From Hyphomicrobiales bacterium (GTDB taxonomy: Bacteria; Pseudomonadota; Alphaproteobacteria; Rhizobiales; Xanthobacteraceae): 44,481 bases of DNA. A program made the position numbers and the translations under genes. The notes under the pieces are model-generated. The model was not told the DNA's origin, did no database searches, and was given only the letters and a program-made list of their open reading frames with translations. Shown here one piece after another: positions 16,673 through 26,187 of this stretch; the stretch's first letter is position 1; the number at the start of each line of letters is the position of its first letter. The stretch lies in the NCBI GenBank assembly GCA_017305665.1, contig JAFKKH010000037.1:1-44481 (forward strand), in the 5' to 3' direction.

Positions 16673-17359
16673 TCACACGCGAGCCGCCGTCAGCGCGGCG
16701 ACGGCCTCAGGCAACTCCCGCATGTGGCTGATGAGCCGGTCGGGTTTGAGCTCGGCAATCGGGACTTCGGTATAGCCGAACTCGACTCCGATGACGGGAA
16801 TTCCGGCCCGGCGCGCGACACCGACATCGGGACCCGCATCGCCGACCATGATGGTGGTGCGGAGATAGCCGCCGGCGCGCGCGACAGTTTGCTGCAGGAT
16901 CGTGGGATCGGGTTTCGTGACGCCAAAGGTGTCGGCGCCGCAAATGGCAGCGAACCGCGCGGTCAATCCCAGCCGATCCAGCAGCAGCCTGGAAAGCCAT
17001 TCCAGCTTGTTGGTGCAGACTGCGAAACGATACCCCTGCGCCGAGAGATCATCGAGCGCCTCGACCAGTCCCTCGAACGGGCGCGATTCGTCGGCAATGT
17101 GCGCCGCGTAGTAATCGATGAAATCGCCCATCATGCGCGTGATGTCATCCGGTGTCGCGACGCGATCTTCGGATTCGAGGCCGCGTTCGATCATGCGCCG
17201 GGCCCCGGCGCCGATCATCGAGCGGGCCGATTGCAGGGGCAGTGCGCCCAGGCCTTCACGGCGCAGCACGAAGTTGAGCGCGGCGACGAGGTCGGGCGCA
17301 GTATCGACCAGTGTCCCGTCGAGATCGAACACGACCATTGGAGGGGGAGACGACATCAT
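16673..17359 (-). CDS. gph: Phosphoglycolate phosphatase (HAD family)
   Basis: A 228-residue HAD hydrolase that removes 2-phosphoglycolate. Motif I VVFDLDGTLVDT has the nucleophile Asp near residue 11 and the general acid two residues later. CTNKLEW gives the motif II Thr, GVTKPDP the motif III Lys, and MVGDAGPDV the motif IV Asp. The frame is open up to 17395; MMSSPPP at 17359 is chosen because the motif I strand follows closely, as in relatives, though neither start has a well-placed ribosome binding site. It diverges from rpiA, a pentose-phosphate enzyme, 165 bp away. Confidence 0.9.
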   Translation of the reverse strand: MMSSPPPMVVFDLDGTLVDTAPDLVAALNFVLRREGLGALPLQSARSMIGAGARRMIERGLESEDRVATPDDITRMMGDFIDYYAAHIADESRPFEGLVEALDDLSAQGYRFAVCTNKLEWLSRLLLDRLGLTARFAAICGADTFGVTKPDPTILQQTVARAGGYLRTTIMVGDAGPDVGVARRAGIPVIGVEFGYTEVPIAELKPDRLISHMRELPEAVAALTAARV

Positions 17360-17524
17360 GGCCGGATCGGTACTGGCCTCCCGCGGGACATGCAAGGGCG
17401 AACTGCCGGTCCGAAAGCCGGATGGCTGGCGGTAGAAATGGGCTGTTTGGCCTGTTCCTCAGGACTAAACGACGCTAGAGATGCCCGCCGGGCAAGGTGA
17501 CGCCGCGCGGGATCGAGGTCATTG

Positions 17525-18223
17525 ATGACGCTGGATGCATTGAAGAGACAGGCTGCAGCGCGCGCCCTCGAACATGTCGAAGCCGGTATGAAGTTGGGTC
17601 TTGGAACGGGGTCCACCGCCAAGCATTTCGTCGAGCTTTTGGGGGAGCGTGTCCGGGGCGGGCTCAAGGTGATTGGCGTGCCGACATCCGAGGCGACACG
17701 GGCTGACGCAGAGCGCTGCGGTATTCCTCTGACGACCCTGGACGAACTCGATCGCCTCGATCTGACCGTCGATGGCGCGGACGAGATCGATCCGAGCCTC
17801 AACCTTATCAAGGGGGGCGGCGGCGCGCTTCTGCGCGAGAAGATCGTTGCCGCGGCCTCGGATCGCATGATCGTGATAGCTGACGAGACCAAGTGGGTGA
17901 CCAGGCTCGGTAGATTTCCCCTGCCGATCGAGGTCATTCCGTTTGGGCTTGCCGCGACCCGCCATGCTATTGCCGGGGTGTTTGCGAAAAGTGGCGTTTC
18001 CGGGCAAATGGTCATCCGGAAGGGGCCCGATGGCCATGCTTTCGTCACCGATGGCGGCCACTGGATTGTCGATGCCCACCTCGGGGAAATCCCCGATGCA
18101 TCCCGTCTGGCTGAGCTGCTGAATCCGATACCCGGTGTTGTCGAGCACGGTCTTTTCATTGGCATGGCCAATCAGGCGATGTTAGCGGGCGCACAGGAAA
18201 TTCGCGTTGTTGAGCGGCGCTAA
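17525..18223 (+). CDS. rpiA: Ribose-5-phosphate isomerase A
   Basis: A 232-residue enzyme that interconverts ribose 5-phosphate and ribulose 5-phosphate. The signature segments are present: [11 protein letters not shown] (phosphate loop), DGADEIDP and [12 protein letters not shown], which holds the catalytic Glu and a substrate-binding Lys. The ATG at 17525, 7 bp after GAGG, is preferred to the TTG one codon upstream. The DUF2059 gene begins 22 bp after its stop and glutathione reductase follows, so the three may share a transcript. Its role is in the pentose-phosphate pathway, with NADPH from that pathway serving glutathione reductase. Confidence 0.95.
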   Translation: MTLDALKRQAAARALEHVEAGMKLGLGTGSTAKHFVELLGERVRGGLKVIGVPTSEATRADAERCGIPLTTLDELDRLDLTVDGADEIDPSLNLIKGGGGALLREKIVAAASDRMIVIADETKWVTRLGRFPLPIEVIPFGLAATRHAIAGVFAKSGVSGQMVIRKGPDGHAFVTDGGHWIVDAHLGEIPDASRLAELLNPIPGVVEHGLFIGMANQAMLAGAQEIRVVERR

Positions 18224-18245
18224 CGCCGCAATCAGGAGAATCGAA

Positions 18246-18755
18246 ATGAAGGGCTTTTCTAGAATTCTGGCGGCAGCTTCTCTTGCCGCGGGATTGGTGT
18301 TCGCAGGCAGCGCGCTGGCCCAGCAGCCCACGCAACCGACCCCTGGTGCGATCGCCGCAGCCAAGGAGCTTCTAACGCTGAAACACGCGGCGGCAATGTA
18401 TGCGAATGCCGTTCCGGGCATGGTCGAGCGGACCAAGACCACGCTGCTCCAGTCGAATCTGAACTACCAGAAGGATCTCAACGAGGTCGCCGTGATCGTT
18501 GCGAAGCAACTGGCGGGCCGCGAAAGCGAGATCGGCGACGGTATGGCAAAGATTTATGCCAGCGAGTTTACCGAGCAGGAGCTGAAGGACCTTGTCACGT
18601 TCTACAAGTCGCCGCTGGGGCAGAAGCTGATCGCGCAGGAGCCGAAAGCGATCACCGCGAGCATGGGGTTCATGGACAAGTGGGCGCGTCAGTTCGCAGA
18701 GGTCGTCAATGGGGCGTTCCGCGCAGAAATGCGCAAGCGCGGCAAGGAAATCTGA
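18246..18755 (+). CDS. Exported DUF2059 domain protein
   Basis: A 169-residue protein with a clear signal peptide (residues 1-23, cleavage near ALA-QQ). The mature part is helical and matches DUF2059: YASEFTEQELKDLVTFYKSPLGQKL is the family's hallmark region (about residues 100-124). The start at 18246 is supported by AGGAGA and by the signal peptide; the frame runs further up into the rpiA end. It lies between rpiA and gor, a neighbourhood I recall from related genomes. The molecular role of DUF2059 is not established. Confidence 0.85.
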   Translation: MKGFSRILAAASLAAGLVFAGSALAQQPTQPTPGAIAAAKELLTLKHAAAMYANAVPGMVERTKTTLLQSNLNYQKDLNEVAVIVAKQLAGRESEIGDGMAKIYASEFTEQELKDLVTFYKSPLGQKLIAQEPKAITASMGFMDKWARQFAEVVNGAFRAEMRKRGKEI

Positions 18756-18776
18756 TCCCGACCGGGGCGGGTAGCC

Positions 18777-20162
18777 ATGGCTGACTTCGACGTCGACCTG
18801 TTCGTTATCGGCGGTGGTTCAGGCGGCGTGCGCGCCGCGCGGATTGCCGCCGGGCATGGCGCACGGGTCATGGTCGCTGAAGAGTACCGGATGGGCGGCA
18901 CCTGCGTCATCCGCGGATGTGTGCCGAAGAAGCTGCTGGTCTACGGGTCGCATCTCCGCCACGATATCGAAGACGCTGCAGGGTTCGGCTGGTCGATTCC
19001 GTCTGCGACGTTCGATTGGCCGACCCTGATCGCGAACAAGGACAGGGAAATCGCCCGGCTGGAGGCGGCCTATACGTCCAATGTCGAAAAGGCCGGCGCG
19101 CACATCGTCAAGTCTCGCGCCGTCTTCGAAGACGCGCATACGTTGCGGCTGGCCGACGGCAAGCGGGTGCGGGCCAAGCATATCCTGATCGCCACCGGCG
19201 GTTGGCCAAACCACGGACGGGTCATTCCCGGCATCGAGCACGTGATCTCCTCGAATGAGGTCTTTCATCTAGCCGAATTGCCCAAACGGATCGTCATTCA
19301 GGGCGGCGGCTATATCGCACTCGAATTCGCCTGCATCTTCGCGGGATTCGGCAGCGACGTGACGGTGATCTATCGGGGCGAAAATATCCTGCGCGGATTC
19401 GATGACGACGTACGCGCCCATGTTCGCGCCGAGATGGAAAAGAACGGCATTACGATTCTGACGGGCTGCACGGTCGACAAGGTCGACAAACACGGCAGCG
19501 AATACACCTCCCATCTGTCGAACGGATCGAGCGTCGCATCCGACCAGGTGATGTTTGCCATCGGTCGGCATCCAAGCGTCGCAAATCTTGGCCTGGAAAA
19601 AGCCGGTGTCGCGATCAATCCGAAGAACGGCGGCATCGCCGTCGATGGCTTTTCGCAAACCAACGTGCCGCACATCTATGCCGTCGGCGACGTCACGCAT
19701 CGTTTCAACCTGACGCCGGTGGCGATCCGCGAGGGACATGCGTTCGCGGATACCGTGTTTGGAAACAGGCCGACCCGTGTGGATCACGCGGATATTCCGA
19801 CTGCGGTGTTCACGCAACCTGAGGTGGGTACGGTTGGTCTTACCGAAGCACAGGCGCGTGCGCAGTTCACCAACATCGATATCTACAAGGCGACATTCCG
19901 GCCGATGAAGGCGACGCTGTCTGGCCGCGATACCCGCATTCTGATGAAGCTTGTCGTGGACGCGACGAGCGATCGCGTGCTGGGTTGCCACATCGTCGGC
20001 GATGGTGCGGCGGAGATGGTGCAGGTGCTCGGCATCGCCATCAGGATGAGGGCGACCAAAGCCGATTTCGATGCGACGATGGCGCTTCACCCGACCGCGG
20101 CCGAAGAGCTCGTGACGATGCGTACGCCGACCGCGCGTTACGTACGCGAAGCCGCAGAATAA
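18777..20162 (+). CDS. gor: Glutathione-disulfide reductase
   Basis: A 461-residue FAD- and NADPH-dependent enzyme that regenerates reduced glutathione in the cytoplasm. The FAD loop is IGGGSGGVRAAR; the redox-active disulfide is Cys43-Cys48 in GGTCVIRGCVPKKL. The NAD(P) domain begins at IQGGGYIALEFA and has an Arg in VIYRGENIL that fits NADPH. The second FAD segment is HIYAVGDVT. The C-terminal catalytic dyad is His438-Glu443 in HPTAAEE. The protein lacks the extra Cys and His features of mercuric reductase. It starts 21 bp after the DUF2059 stop and ends 3 bp before the converging hydrolase. Confidence 0.95.
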   Translation: MADFDVDLFVIGGGSGGVRAARIAAGHGARVMVAEEYRMGGTCVIRGCVPKKLLVYGSHLRHDIEDAAGFGWSIPSATFDWPTLIANKDREIARLEAAYTSNVEKAGAHIVKSRAVFEDAHTLRLADGKRVRAKHILIATGGWPNHGRVIPGIEHVISSNEVFHLAELPKRIVIQGGGYIALEFACIFAGFGSDVTVIYRGENILRGFDDDVRAHVRAEMEKNGITILTGCTVDKVDKHGSEYTSHLSNGSSVASDQVMFAIGRHPSVANLGLEKAGVAINPKNGGIAVDGFSQTNVPHIYAVGDVTHRFNLTPVAIREGHAFADTVFGNRPTRVDHADIPTAVFTQPEVGTVGLTEAQARAQFTNIDIYKATFRPMKATLSGRDTRILMKLVVDATSDRVLGCHIVGDGAAEMVQVLGIAIRMRATKADFDATMALHPTAAEELVTMRTPTARYVREAAE

Positions 20163-20165
20163 AGG

Positions 20166-21089
20166 CTACAGGCCTTCCTCGAGCCATTCGGCCGCACCTC
20201 TCCATAGCGTATCGCGGTGCTGGGGTCGGAAGAAGCCGAAGTGACCGATCCGCGGCGCACCGACATCGGCCGGCGCGATCACATCGATCTCAGGTGTGAT
20301 CGACGTGAAGCCTGAACACAGCAGTTCAACCGCGGATCTGGTCGCCCATGGGTCGTCGGAGATGCAGAGGGCGCGTAGCGCCCCATGATATTTCGAGAAA
20401 TTGGCAACCGCCTCGAGCGTCGGGTCGTCGAACATGTAACGTTTGCTCATAACCCAGCGGACCCATTGCAGAAACACGCCCTTGGGGAGATCGAGACCGA
20501 GTCCCATTCGTCCGGGTGCATAGCCCAGAAGCTTGGTCAGAGGCACGCCGATGAAGTTCAGCAGTACATAGACACGATAGCGTTCGGGAGACGTCATCAA
20601 TCCCCAGTAGCCGGCCTGCGAAGCCACCAGAAGTGCCCGCGCGATTTCGGTGTTGTTGGGCAACAGGCCCAGCGCCTGGCCGCCAAAGGAATGACCGACA
20701 TAACCGAGTGGAAGGTTGTTGTAGCGTTCGCGCATCCATGTCGCCGCGGCCGTGGCGTCGAGCGCCGCCCAGTCTGCCATCGATGCTTGAAAGCCTGCCA
20801 GCGACTTGAACTGGTTGTAACCGACCAGCGATTTCTGCCGCGAGTCTCCAGTCCCCCGATAGTCGTAGGTGAGCACTGCACTGCCCCGCTTGGCGAGATA
20901 GCTGGCAAAACCTTTATAGATCTGGCGGGGGACGGCGGTGGCCGAATTGATCAGAACGGCGTGGCGCTTGGCGCCGCGGGGCAGGAAGAGGGTGCCGCCG
21001 AGGGTATATCCGTCTGTTGCAGGAAACGTGATGTCGTCCGCAAAGACGTCGTCCAATACCGCCTCAGCCACGCCAAAGCCCCCGGGCAT
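20166..21089 (-). CDS. Alpha/beta hydrolase (serine hydrolase)
   Basis: A 307-residue protein with the alpha/beta hydrolase core. The nucleophile Ser is near residue 134 in YVGHSFGGQ. The oxyanion region is LINSATAVPRQ, and TYDYRGTGDS is the usual turn after strand 4. The likely catalytic His is in IGHFGFF close to the C-terminus and the acid in the DPW or DVIAPAD region. It resembles the serine-aminopeptidase/lysophospholipase-like hydrolases (COG4757 type). The natural substrate is unknown. The ATG at 21089 is preferred; a TTG three codons upstream is open. It diverges from DAHP synthase. Confidence 0.83.
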   Translation of the reverse strand: MPGGFGVAEAVLDDVFADDITFPATDGYTLGGTLFLPRGAKRHAVLINSATAVPRQIYKGFASYLAKRGSAVLTYDYRGTGDSRQKSLVGYNQFKSLAGFQASMADWAALDATAAATWMRERYNNLPLGYVGHSFGGQALGLLPNNTEIARALLVASQAGYWGLMTSPERYRVYVLLNFIGVPLTKLLGYAPGRMGLGLDLPKGVFLQWVRWVMSKRYMFDDPTLEAVANFSKYHGALRALCISDDPWATRSAVELLCSGFTSITPEIDVIAPADVGAPRIGHFGFFRPQHRDTLWRGAAEWLEEGL

Positions 21090-21113
21090 GCTCAACAAAG
21101 TTCAGCAAAAGCG

Positions 21114-21156
21114 AATTCGGCTTTTGCCGCAAGGCCTTGTCCGGCAAGGCCGAATT
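21114..21156. repeat. Nested 43-nt palindrome in the hydrolase-aroG divergent region
   Basis: AATTCGGC pairs with GCCGAATT; inside it TTGCCG pairs with CGGCAA; the loop contains the palindrome AAGGCCTT. The element lies 25 bp upstream of the hydrolase start and 84 bp upstream of the DAHP synthase start. It could be a dispersed REP-like repeat, an operator, or a leader hairpin of the aro gene. Confidence 0.55.
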
Positions 21157-21240
21157 TCCAACTGGCGCAGTGCGGCAAGCCTGTGTATAACCCGGCCCTT
21201 CGCTGCCCATTAAGTAGCGGTTTTCGTTCAGGAGTTGACC

Positions 21241-22629
21241 ATGTCCGAGCGGTGGACACCCGATAGCTGGCGCACCAAACCCGTGCAGCAAATCCCGGCC
21301 TATCCCGATGCAAAGTCATTGGGCGAAGTCGAGGCACAGCTTGCCACGTTTCCGCCGCTGGTTTTTGCGGGTGAGGCGCGCAACCTGAAGAAAGCCTTGG
21401 CCCGAGTCGCAAAGGGTGAGGCGTTCCTGCTGCAGGGCGGCGATTGCGCCGAGAGCTTTGCCGAGCACGGCGCCAACAACATCCGCGACTTCTTCCGCGT
21501 GCTGCTGCAGATGGCGGTGGTGTTGACCTATGCCGGCGCGCTGCCGGTTGTGAAGGTCGGCCGTATCGCCGGTCAGTTCGCCAAGCCGCGCTCGTCGCCG
21601 GTCGAGAAGGTCGATGGCGTCGAGTTGCCGAGCTATCGCGGCGACATCGTCAATGACATCGCGTTCAACGCGCAGTCCCGGACACCCGATCCGCAGCGCC
21701 AGTTGATGGCCTATCGTCAGTCGGCGGCGACGCTGAACCTGCTGCGTGCGTTCGCCAACGGCGGCTTCGCCAATCTCGCCAGCGTGCATCAGTGGATGCT
21801 GGGCTTCATCAAGGACTCGCCGCAGTCACGCCGCTACAAGGAGTTGGCGGACCGCATCTCCGAGGCGCTCGACTTCATGCGCGCCTGTGGCCTCAATCTG
21901 GAAAGCCATCCCGAGCTGCGCGCCACCGATCTCTACACCAGCCACGAGGCGCTGTTGCTCGGCTACGAGCAGGCGCTGACGCGTGTCGATTCCACCACTG
22001 GCGACTGGTACGCGACCTCGGGCCACATGATCTGGATCGGCGATCGCACCCGTCAGCTCGATCACGGTCATGTCGAGTACTTCCGCGGCATCAAGAATCC
22101 GATCGGCCTCAAGTGCGGGCCGTCGCTCAAGCCCGACGAGCTTCTGAAGCTGATCGATATCCTCAATCCGGATAACGAACCGGGTCGGCTGACGTTGATC
22201 AACCGCTTCGGCGCCGACAAGGTCGCCGACCATCTGCCGCAACTGATCCGCGCCGTGAAGCGGGAAGGGCGTATGGTGGTGTGGTCGTGCGATCCGATGC
22301 ACGGCAACACCATCACCTCGACGACCGGTTACAAGACCCGGCCGTTCGACCGCATCGTATCGGAAGTAAAATCGTTCTTCACCATTCATGGGGCGGAGGG
22401 CACACACGCCGGCGGCATTCATCTGGAAATGACCGGTCAGAACGTCACCGAGTGCATCGGCGGCGCACGTGCGATTAGGGATGAGGATCTCAACGACCGC
22501 TATCACACGGTCTGCGATCCTCGCTTGAATGCCGAGCAGTCGATCGATATGGCGTTCCTGATCGCCGAGCTGCTCAAGCAGGAGCGTGCGGGCAAGGTCA
22601 AACCGATTCCGGCGGTCGCAGGCTTCTGA
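21241..22629 (+). CDS. aroG: 3-deoxy-7-phosphoheptulonate (DAHP) synthase, class II
   Basis: A 462-residue class II (plant-type) DAHP synthase, the first enzyme of the shikimate pathway, joining phosphoenolpyruvate and erythrose 4-phosphate. Typical segments are QGGDCAESF (metal-binding Cys), [13 protein letters not shown], the PEP-binding [18 protein letters not shown] and [15 protein letters not shown], with the metal-binding His and Glu. Class II enzymes are unrelated in sequence to E. coli AroF/G/H. The ATG at 21241 follows AGGAG by 7 bp. dgkA starts 1 bp after its stop, so the two are probably translationally coupled. Confidence 0.94.
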   Translation: MSERWTPDSWRTKPVQQIPAYPDAKSLGEVEAQLATFPPLVFAGEARNLKKALARVAKGEAFLLQGGDCAESFAEHGANNIRDFFRVLLQMAVVLTYAGALPVVKVGRIAGQFAKPRSSPVEKVDGVELPSYRGDIVNDIAFNAQSRTPDPQRQLMAYRQSAATLNLLRAFANGGFANLASVHQWMLGFIKDSPQSRRYKELADRISEALDFMRACGLNLESHPELRATDLYTSHEALLLGYEQALTRVDSTTGDWYATSGHMIWIGDRTRQLDHGHVEYFRGIKNPIGLKCGPSLKPDELLKLIDILNPDNEPGRLTLINRFGADKVADHLPQLIRAVKREGRMVVWSCDPMHGNTITSTTGYKTRPFDRIVSEVKSFFTIHGAEGTHAGGIHLEMTGQNVTECIGGARAIRDEDLNDRYHTVCDPRLNAEQSIDMAFLIAELLKQERAGKVKPIPAVAGF

Positions 22630-22630
22630 G

Positions 22631-22984
22631 GTGCTGCGCCTCTGGCGCGCCACCATCAATAGCTGGAACGGGCTGGTCTTTGCCGCCCGCTCGGAGCAGG
22701 CCATCCGGGAGGAGCTGTTTGCGCTCCTTCTGGCGGTCCCGCTGGCCTGCCTGATCGGCACGACCATGATCCGCCGCGTCGAACTCGTCGCGGTCGTCCT
22801 GCTATTGCTGACAGTCGAGCTTCTGAATACCGCGATCGAAAAACTGGCGGATCGGCTGACGACCGATCACGATCCACAGATCGGTCACGTCAAGGACATG
22901 GGTTCGGCCGCGGTCGGCGTGGTGCTTCTGATGATCGCGGCGGTTTGGGGTGTCGCACTCGCCGAACGCATGGGCCTTCTTTGA
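22631..22984 (+). CDS. dgkA: Diacylglycerol kinase (DgkA family)
   Basis: A 117-residue integral membrane kinase that phosphorylates diacylglycerol to phosphatidic acid and so recycles lipid. Three membrane segments are visible (about 31-49, 51-69, 93-112). The catalytic signature VELLNTAIEKLADRLT and GSAAVGVVLLM with its surrounding segment match the family. The start is a GTG at 22631, 1 bp after the DAHP synthase stop; the frame continues upstream inside aroG, but the sequence there is not DgkA-like. Family proteins are 110-130 residues, so the length fits. nadE follows. Confidence 0.92.
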   Translation: MLRLWRATINSWNGLVFAARSEQAIREELFALLLAVPLACLIGTTMIRRVELVAVVLLLLTVELLNTAIEKLADRLTTDHDPQIGHVKDMGSAAVGVVLLMIAAVWGVALAERMGLL

Positions 22985-23029
22985 GTACGGCAATTGCGAA
23001 AGGCGACGCCTGCGGGCAACATGCATCCC

Positions 23030-24781
23030 ATGACCGACACCAGCTTCAAGATCACGCTCGCCCAGTTGAATCCGACAGTCGGCGACGTCACCGGCAATGC
23101 CGCGAAAGCCCGCGCGGCGCGTGCGCAGGCCAAGGCCGACGGCGCGGCGCTGGTGGTGCTCTCGGAATTGTTCATCGCCGGATATCCGCCGGAAGACCTG
23201 GTGCTGAAGCCGGCGTTTCAAGCCGCCTGCCGTGCGGCGATCGAGGAGCTGGCGCGGGAGACCGCCGACGGTGGGCCCGCGATGCTGATCGGCACGCCCT
23301 GGGTGGATAAAGGCAAGCTCCATAACGCCTGCGTGCTGTTGGACGGCGGGCGGATCGCGGCGATCCGGTTCAAGGTCAATCTGCCGAATTACGGCGTGTT
23401 CGACGAAAAGCGTGTGTTTGCGCGAGGGCCGGTCGCAGGTCCCATGACCGTTCGCGGGTTAAGGATCGGCGTGCCGATTTGCGAGGACACCTGGCTCGAG
23501 GAGTCAGGGGACTATGAGAACGTGGTTGAGTGCCTGGCCGAGACGGGCGCGGAAATTCTCATCGTTCCGAACGGCTCACCCTATGCCCGCGGCAAGAGCG
23601 ACATGAGGATGTCCGTCTCGGTGGCGCGCGTGACCGAAAGCGATCTGCCGTTAGTCTATCTGAACCAGGTCGGCGGGCAGGACGAGCTGGTGTTCGATGG
23701 CGCGTCGTTTGTGCTGAACGCTGATCGCTCGCTGGCGGCGCAGCTTCCGGCCTTCAGCGAAAGCATCGTCACGCTGGAGTGGACCAAGTCGGCATCAGGC
23801 TGGCGTTGCAGCGGGCCTGTCACACCTCAGATCGATGGCGATAAGGCCGACTATGCCGCGTGCGTGCTGGGCCTGCGCGACTACGTCCAGAAGAACGGAT
23901 TCCCGGGCGTGCTGCTCGGCGTATCAGGCGGCATCGACTCGGCGTTGTGTGCGGCCATCGCAGTCGACGCGCTTGGCGCCGACAGGGTGCGCGGCGTCAT
24001 GCTGCCATTCCGCTTCACGGCGCAGGTCTCGCTCGACGATGCGGCGAAACTCGCGAAGGCCATTGGGATTCGTTACGAGGTGCTGCCGATCGCGGCCGCG
24101 GTGAACGGCTTCGAGGAGATACTCGCGGGCACGTTTGCAGGGCTGGAGCGCGATATCACGGAGGAGAACCTGCAGGCGCGGGCGCGGGGCACGCTGCTGA
24201 TGGCGATCTCCAACAAGACCGGCGCAATGGTCGTGACCACCGGCAACAAGTCCGAAATGTCGGTGGGCTACGCTACACTGTACGGCGATATGAACGGCGG
24301 CTTCAATCCGATCAAGGACATCTACAAGACCCAGGTGTTCCGGCTGTCGAGCTTGCGCAATGCCTGGAAGCCGGATGACGCGCTCGGTCCGTCAGGGGAG
24401 GTAATCCCGGTCAACATCATCACGCGGCCGCCGACGGCGGAGTTGCGCGAAAACCAGACCGACCAGGATTCGCTGCCGGCCTACGAGTTGCTCGATGCGA
24501 TCCTCGAACGGTTGGTCGAGCGGGAGGAGCCGCTGGCGTCGATCGTCGCGGAAGGATTCGATCGTGATGTCGTGGCGCGGATCGACCGGCTGCTGAACAT
24601 CGCCGAGTACAAACGGCGGCAGGCTGCACCCGGCGTCAAGGTCACGCGCAAGAACTTTGGCCGCGACCGCCGCTATCCGATCACCAACCGCTTTCGTGAT
24701 CTCGGCAAGCCGCTGCCGAAGCCGGACGAGGCCATCGTCTCGCGGGCCGGGACCGTGTCGGCGGAAGCTTTCGACGGGTAG
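23030..24781 (+). CDS. nadE: Glutamine-dependent NAD+ synthetase
   Basis: A 583-residue two-domain enzyme that makes NAD from deamido-NAD with glutamine as nitrogen donor. The nitrilase-type glutaminase domain (about 1-270) carries Glu46 in SELFIAGYPPEDL, a Lys in FKVNLPNYGVFDE and the nucleophile Cys in VPICEDTW. The synthetase domain has the pyrophosphate loop GVSGGIDSALC (about 297-307), VVTTGNKSE, and ITRPPTAELR. The ATG at 23030 gives the expected N-terminus (TDTSFKITLAQLNPT); an ATG three codons upstream is possible. It is third in the aroG-dgkA-nadE group and converges with the DUF2865 gene at 12 bp. Confidence 0.95.
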   Translation: MTDTSFKITLAQLNPTVGDVTGNAAKARAARAQAKADGAALVVLSELFIAGYPPEDLVLKPAFQAACRAAIEELARETADGGPAMLIGTPWVDKGKLHNACVLLDGGRIAAIRFKVNLPNYGVFDEKRVFARGPVAGPMTVRGLRIGVPICEDTWLEESGDYENVVECLAETGAEILIVPNGSPYARGKSDMRMSVSVARVTESDLPLVYLNQVGGQDELVFDGASFVLNADRSLAAQLPAFSESIVTLEWTKSASGWRCSGPVTPQIDGDKADYAACVLGLRDYVQKNGFPGVLLGVSGGIDSALCAAIAVDALGADRVRGVMLPFRFTAQVSLDDAAKLAKAIGIRYEVLPIAAAVNGFEEILAGTFAGLERDITEENLQARARGTLLMAISNKTGAMVVTTGNKSEMSVGYATLYGDMNGGFNPIKDIYKTQVFRLSSLRNAWKPDDALGPSGEVIPVNIITRPPTAELRENQTDQDSLPAYELLDAILERLVEREEPLASIVAEGFDRDVVARIDRLLNIAEYKRRQAAPGVKVTRKNFGRDRRYPITNRFRDLGKPLPKPDEAIVSRAGTVSAEAFDG

Positions 24782-24793
24782 ACGATTGGCGCT

Positions 24794-25915
24794 TTACCGC
24801 GCCGGAATGAACGTCGGTCCGACGGTGCGGATGCTCTTCTTGTCCTTGCCGGCTGCTCCGGACGGATTGGCATGTGCCGGCGGCGGGGCGGTGGTCGCGC
24901 TCGCGGGCGCAGTGCCCTTCTTCGCGGCGCCTTTCGGTTGCGACAGTTTTTTCGCGTTCTCTTCGGTGACGATGATGTCGCCCTGCTGCGCGGCAGCGGC
25001 CTTGTCATCGAGGCCCTTCAGCGCCTGAGACCATGTTTCGCCCGCAGGCTTGCAGGAGCAGGTCGGATTGTATTGCTTGCGATAGAGAAACGCGTTGGGC
25101 GAGGACGCATAAGGCTGTCCGCTGATCGAAACGGCCTGGTTCATGTCCTCGCCGGGATTGCGATAGGTGTAGAGCGTGGCATCGGCTGCGGGACACAGGC
25201 TTTTGCAGGTCTTCTCGTCGTCGGCAAAACGGCTCGGAACGGTCGCGAACGAGATCGGGAAGTAATAACCGTCGCACGAGCGCGCGCAGACGGTGCGATA
25301 GGTCCCTGACGGCGCACCGGACTCCACTGGCGGAATGGGATTGTTGTTGTTGTTATTGTTGTTGCCGAAGAGATTGTCGAAGAACGAGCCCGAGTTGCGC
25401 GCGGCTGCCTCGTATTGCGGGCCGCAATTGTTCTGCGCCAAAGCCAGCAGCACGGAGCGGCGCTGATTGTCGCGATCGGGATTGTTGGCGCCGCCAGCAC
25501 GCAGCCGTTCCAGATTGGTGGTGATCTGCTCGAGATTGGTGCGCATCTGCTGGATCTGGTGGTTCACCGGACCGCATTGCGCCGACTGGCCGTTGAACAG
25601 CGAGAAAAAGCCGGAGCTGTCGCAGCCCATGCGCTTGGCCTGCACGGTCACGCGCTCGAGTTCGGCCTGCTGCCGGTTGGCAGCGTCTTCATAGCGCCGG
25701 ATCTGATCGGCGCGCGCCGGGTCGATCCCGGCGCGATCGATGCTGGCGAGCTGCGCCTCGAGGCGCGGGCACATCGGATTGGCGCCGGGCGGCGGTCCAC
25801 CTTGCGGCTGCGGAACGCCTTGCGCCACGGCATCGGCAGCGAAAAACACCGTGCCGAGGATTACGGCGCAGGTGAGGGACCGCATCCTGCGGCGGACAAA
25901 CAAGGCGTCAGGCAT
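24794..25915 (-). CDS. Exported DUF2865 protein with polyasparagine tract
   Basis: A 373-residue protein of the DUF2865 family, which I know mainly from Bradyrhizobium relatives. A signal peptide (MRSLTCAVILGTVFFAADAVAQG, residues 11-33) follows a short basic lead; the ATG at codon 11 (25885) may be the true start. The middle is a coiled-coil-prone helical region (about 50-170). Then comes an eight-residue Asn run (NLFGN to NPIPP), and a conserved cysteine-bearing part with YRTVCARSCDGYYFPISFA and CKSLCPAADATLY, ending at CSCKPAGETW. The C-terminus is Lys/Ala/Pro-rich. The paired cysteines suggest disulfides in the periplasm. Function is unknown. Confidence 0.82.
   Translation of the reverse strand: MPDALFVRRRMRSLTCAVILGTVFFAADAVAQGVPQPQGGPPPGANPMCPRLEAQLASIDRAGIDPARADQIRRYEDAANRQQAELERVTVQAKRMGCDSSGFFSLFNGQSAQCGPVNHQIQQMRTNLEQITTNLERLRAGGANNPDRDNQRRSVLLALAQNNCGPQYEAAARNSGSFFDNLFGNNNNNNNNPIPPVESGAPSGTYRTVCARSCDGYYFPISFATVPSRFADDEKTCKSLCPAADATLYTYRNPGEDMNQAVSISGQPYASSPNAFLYRKQYNPTCSCKPAGETWSQALKGLDDKAAAAQQGDIIVTEENAKKLSQPKGAAKKGTAPASATTAPPPAHANPSGAAGKDKKSIRTVGPTFIPAR
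25340..25363 (-). repeat. Asn-codon microsatellite inside the DUF2865 gene
   Basis: Eight consecutive Asn codons (AAC and AAT) form a near-perfect trinucleotide repeat in the coding strand. Repeat number can change in frame by slippage, so the linker length may differ between strains. Confidence 0.85.
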
Positions 25916-26187
25916 GATCCGCCATCAGAACAATTCCGGGAGACGATGTTGCAAACCTGTCCGAAGAAAATGCCTTCCGAACGCGGACGCGGTCATCGCG
26001 GTGACTTTTGCGCAATCCGGGATACCCCGATTGCGCCGCAAGGCGCCGACAATGCAGGCCGACATCAGTGTGACGGTTCATGCACGAGCGCTGCCACGTC
26101 TTAGCTGCTTCTCGGGGCAGCGTCACGTCGTTTCCGGGGCGCGAGTGTGGCGGCATGGCGTCGGCGCGCGCATGCGAAGTCGCGAAT

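Noticed and set aside
21826-22767. 313-codon frame antisense to DAHP synthase
   Set aside because: Shadow of a well-conserved enzyme.
26090-26130. Short inverted GCTGCC/GGCAGC arms past the six-cysteine gene
   Set aside because: Short arms with a long loop and no T-tract; likely chance in GC-rich DNA.
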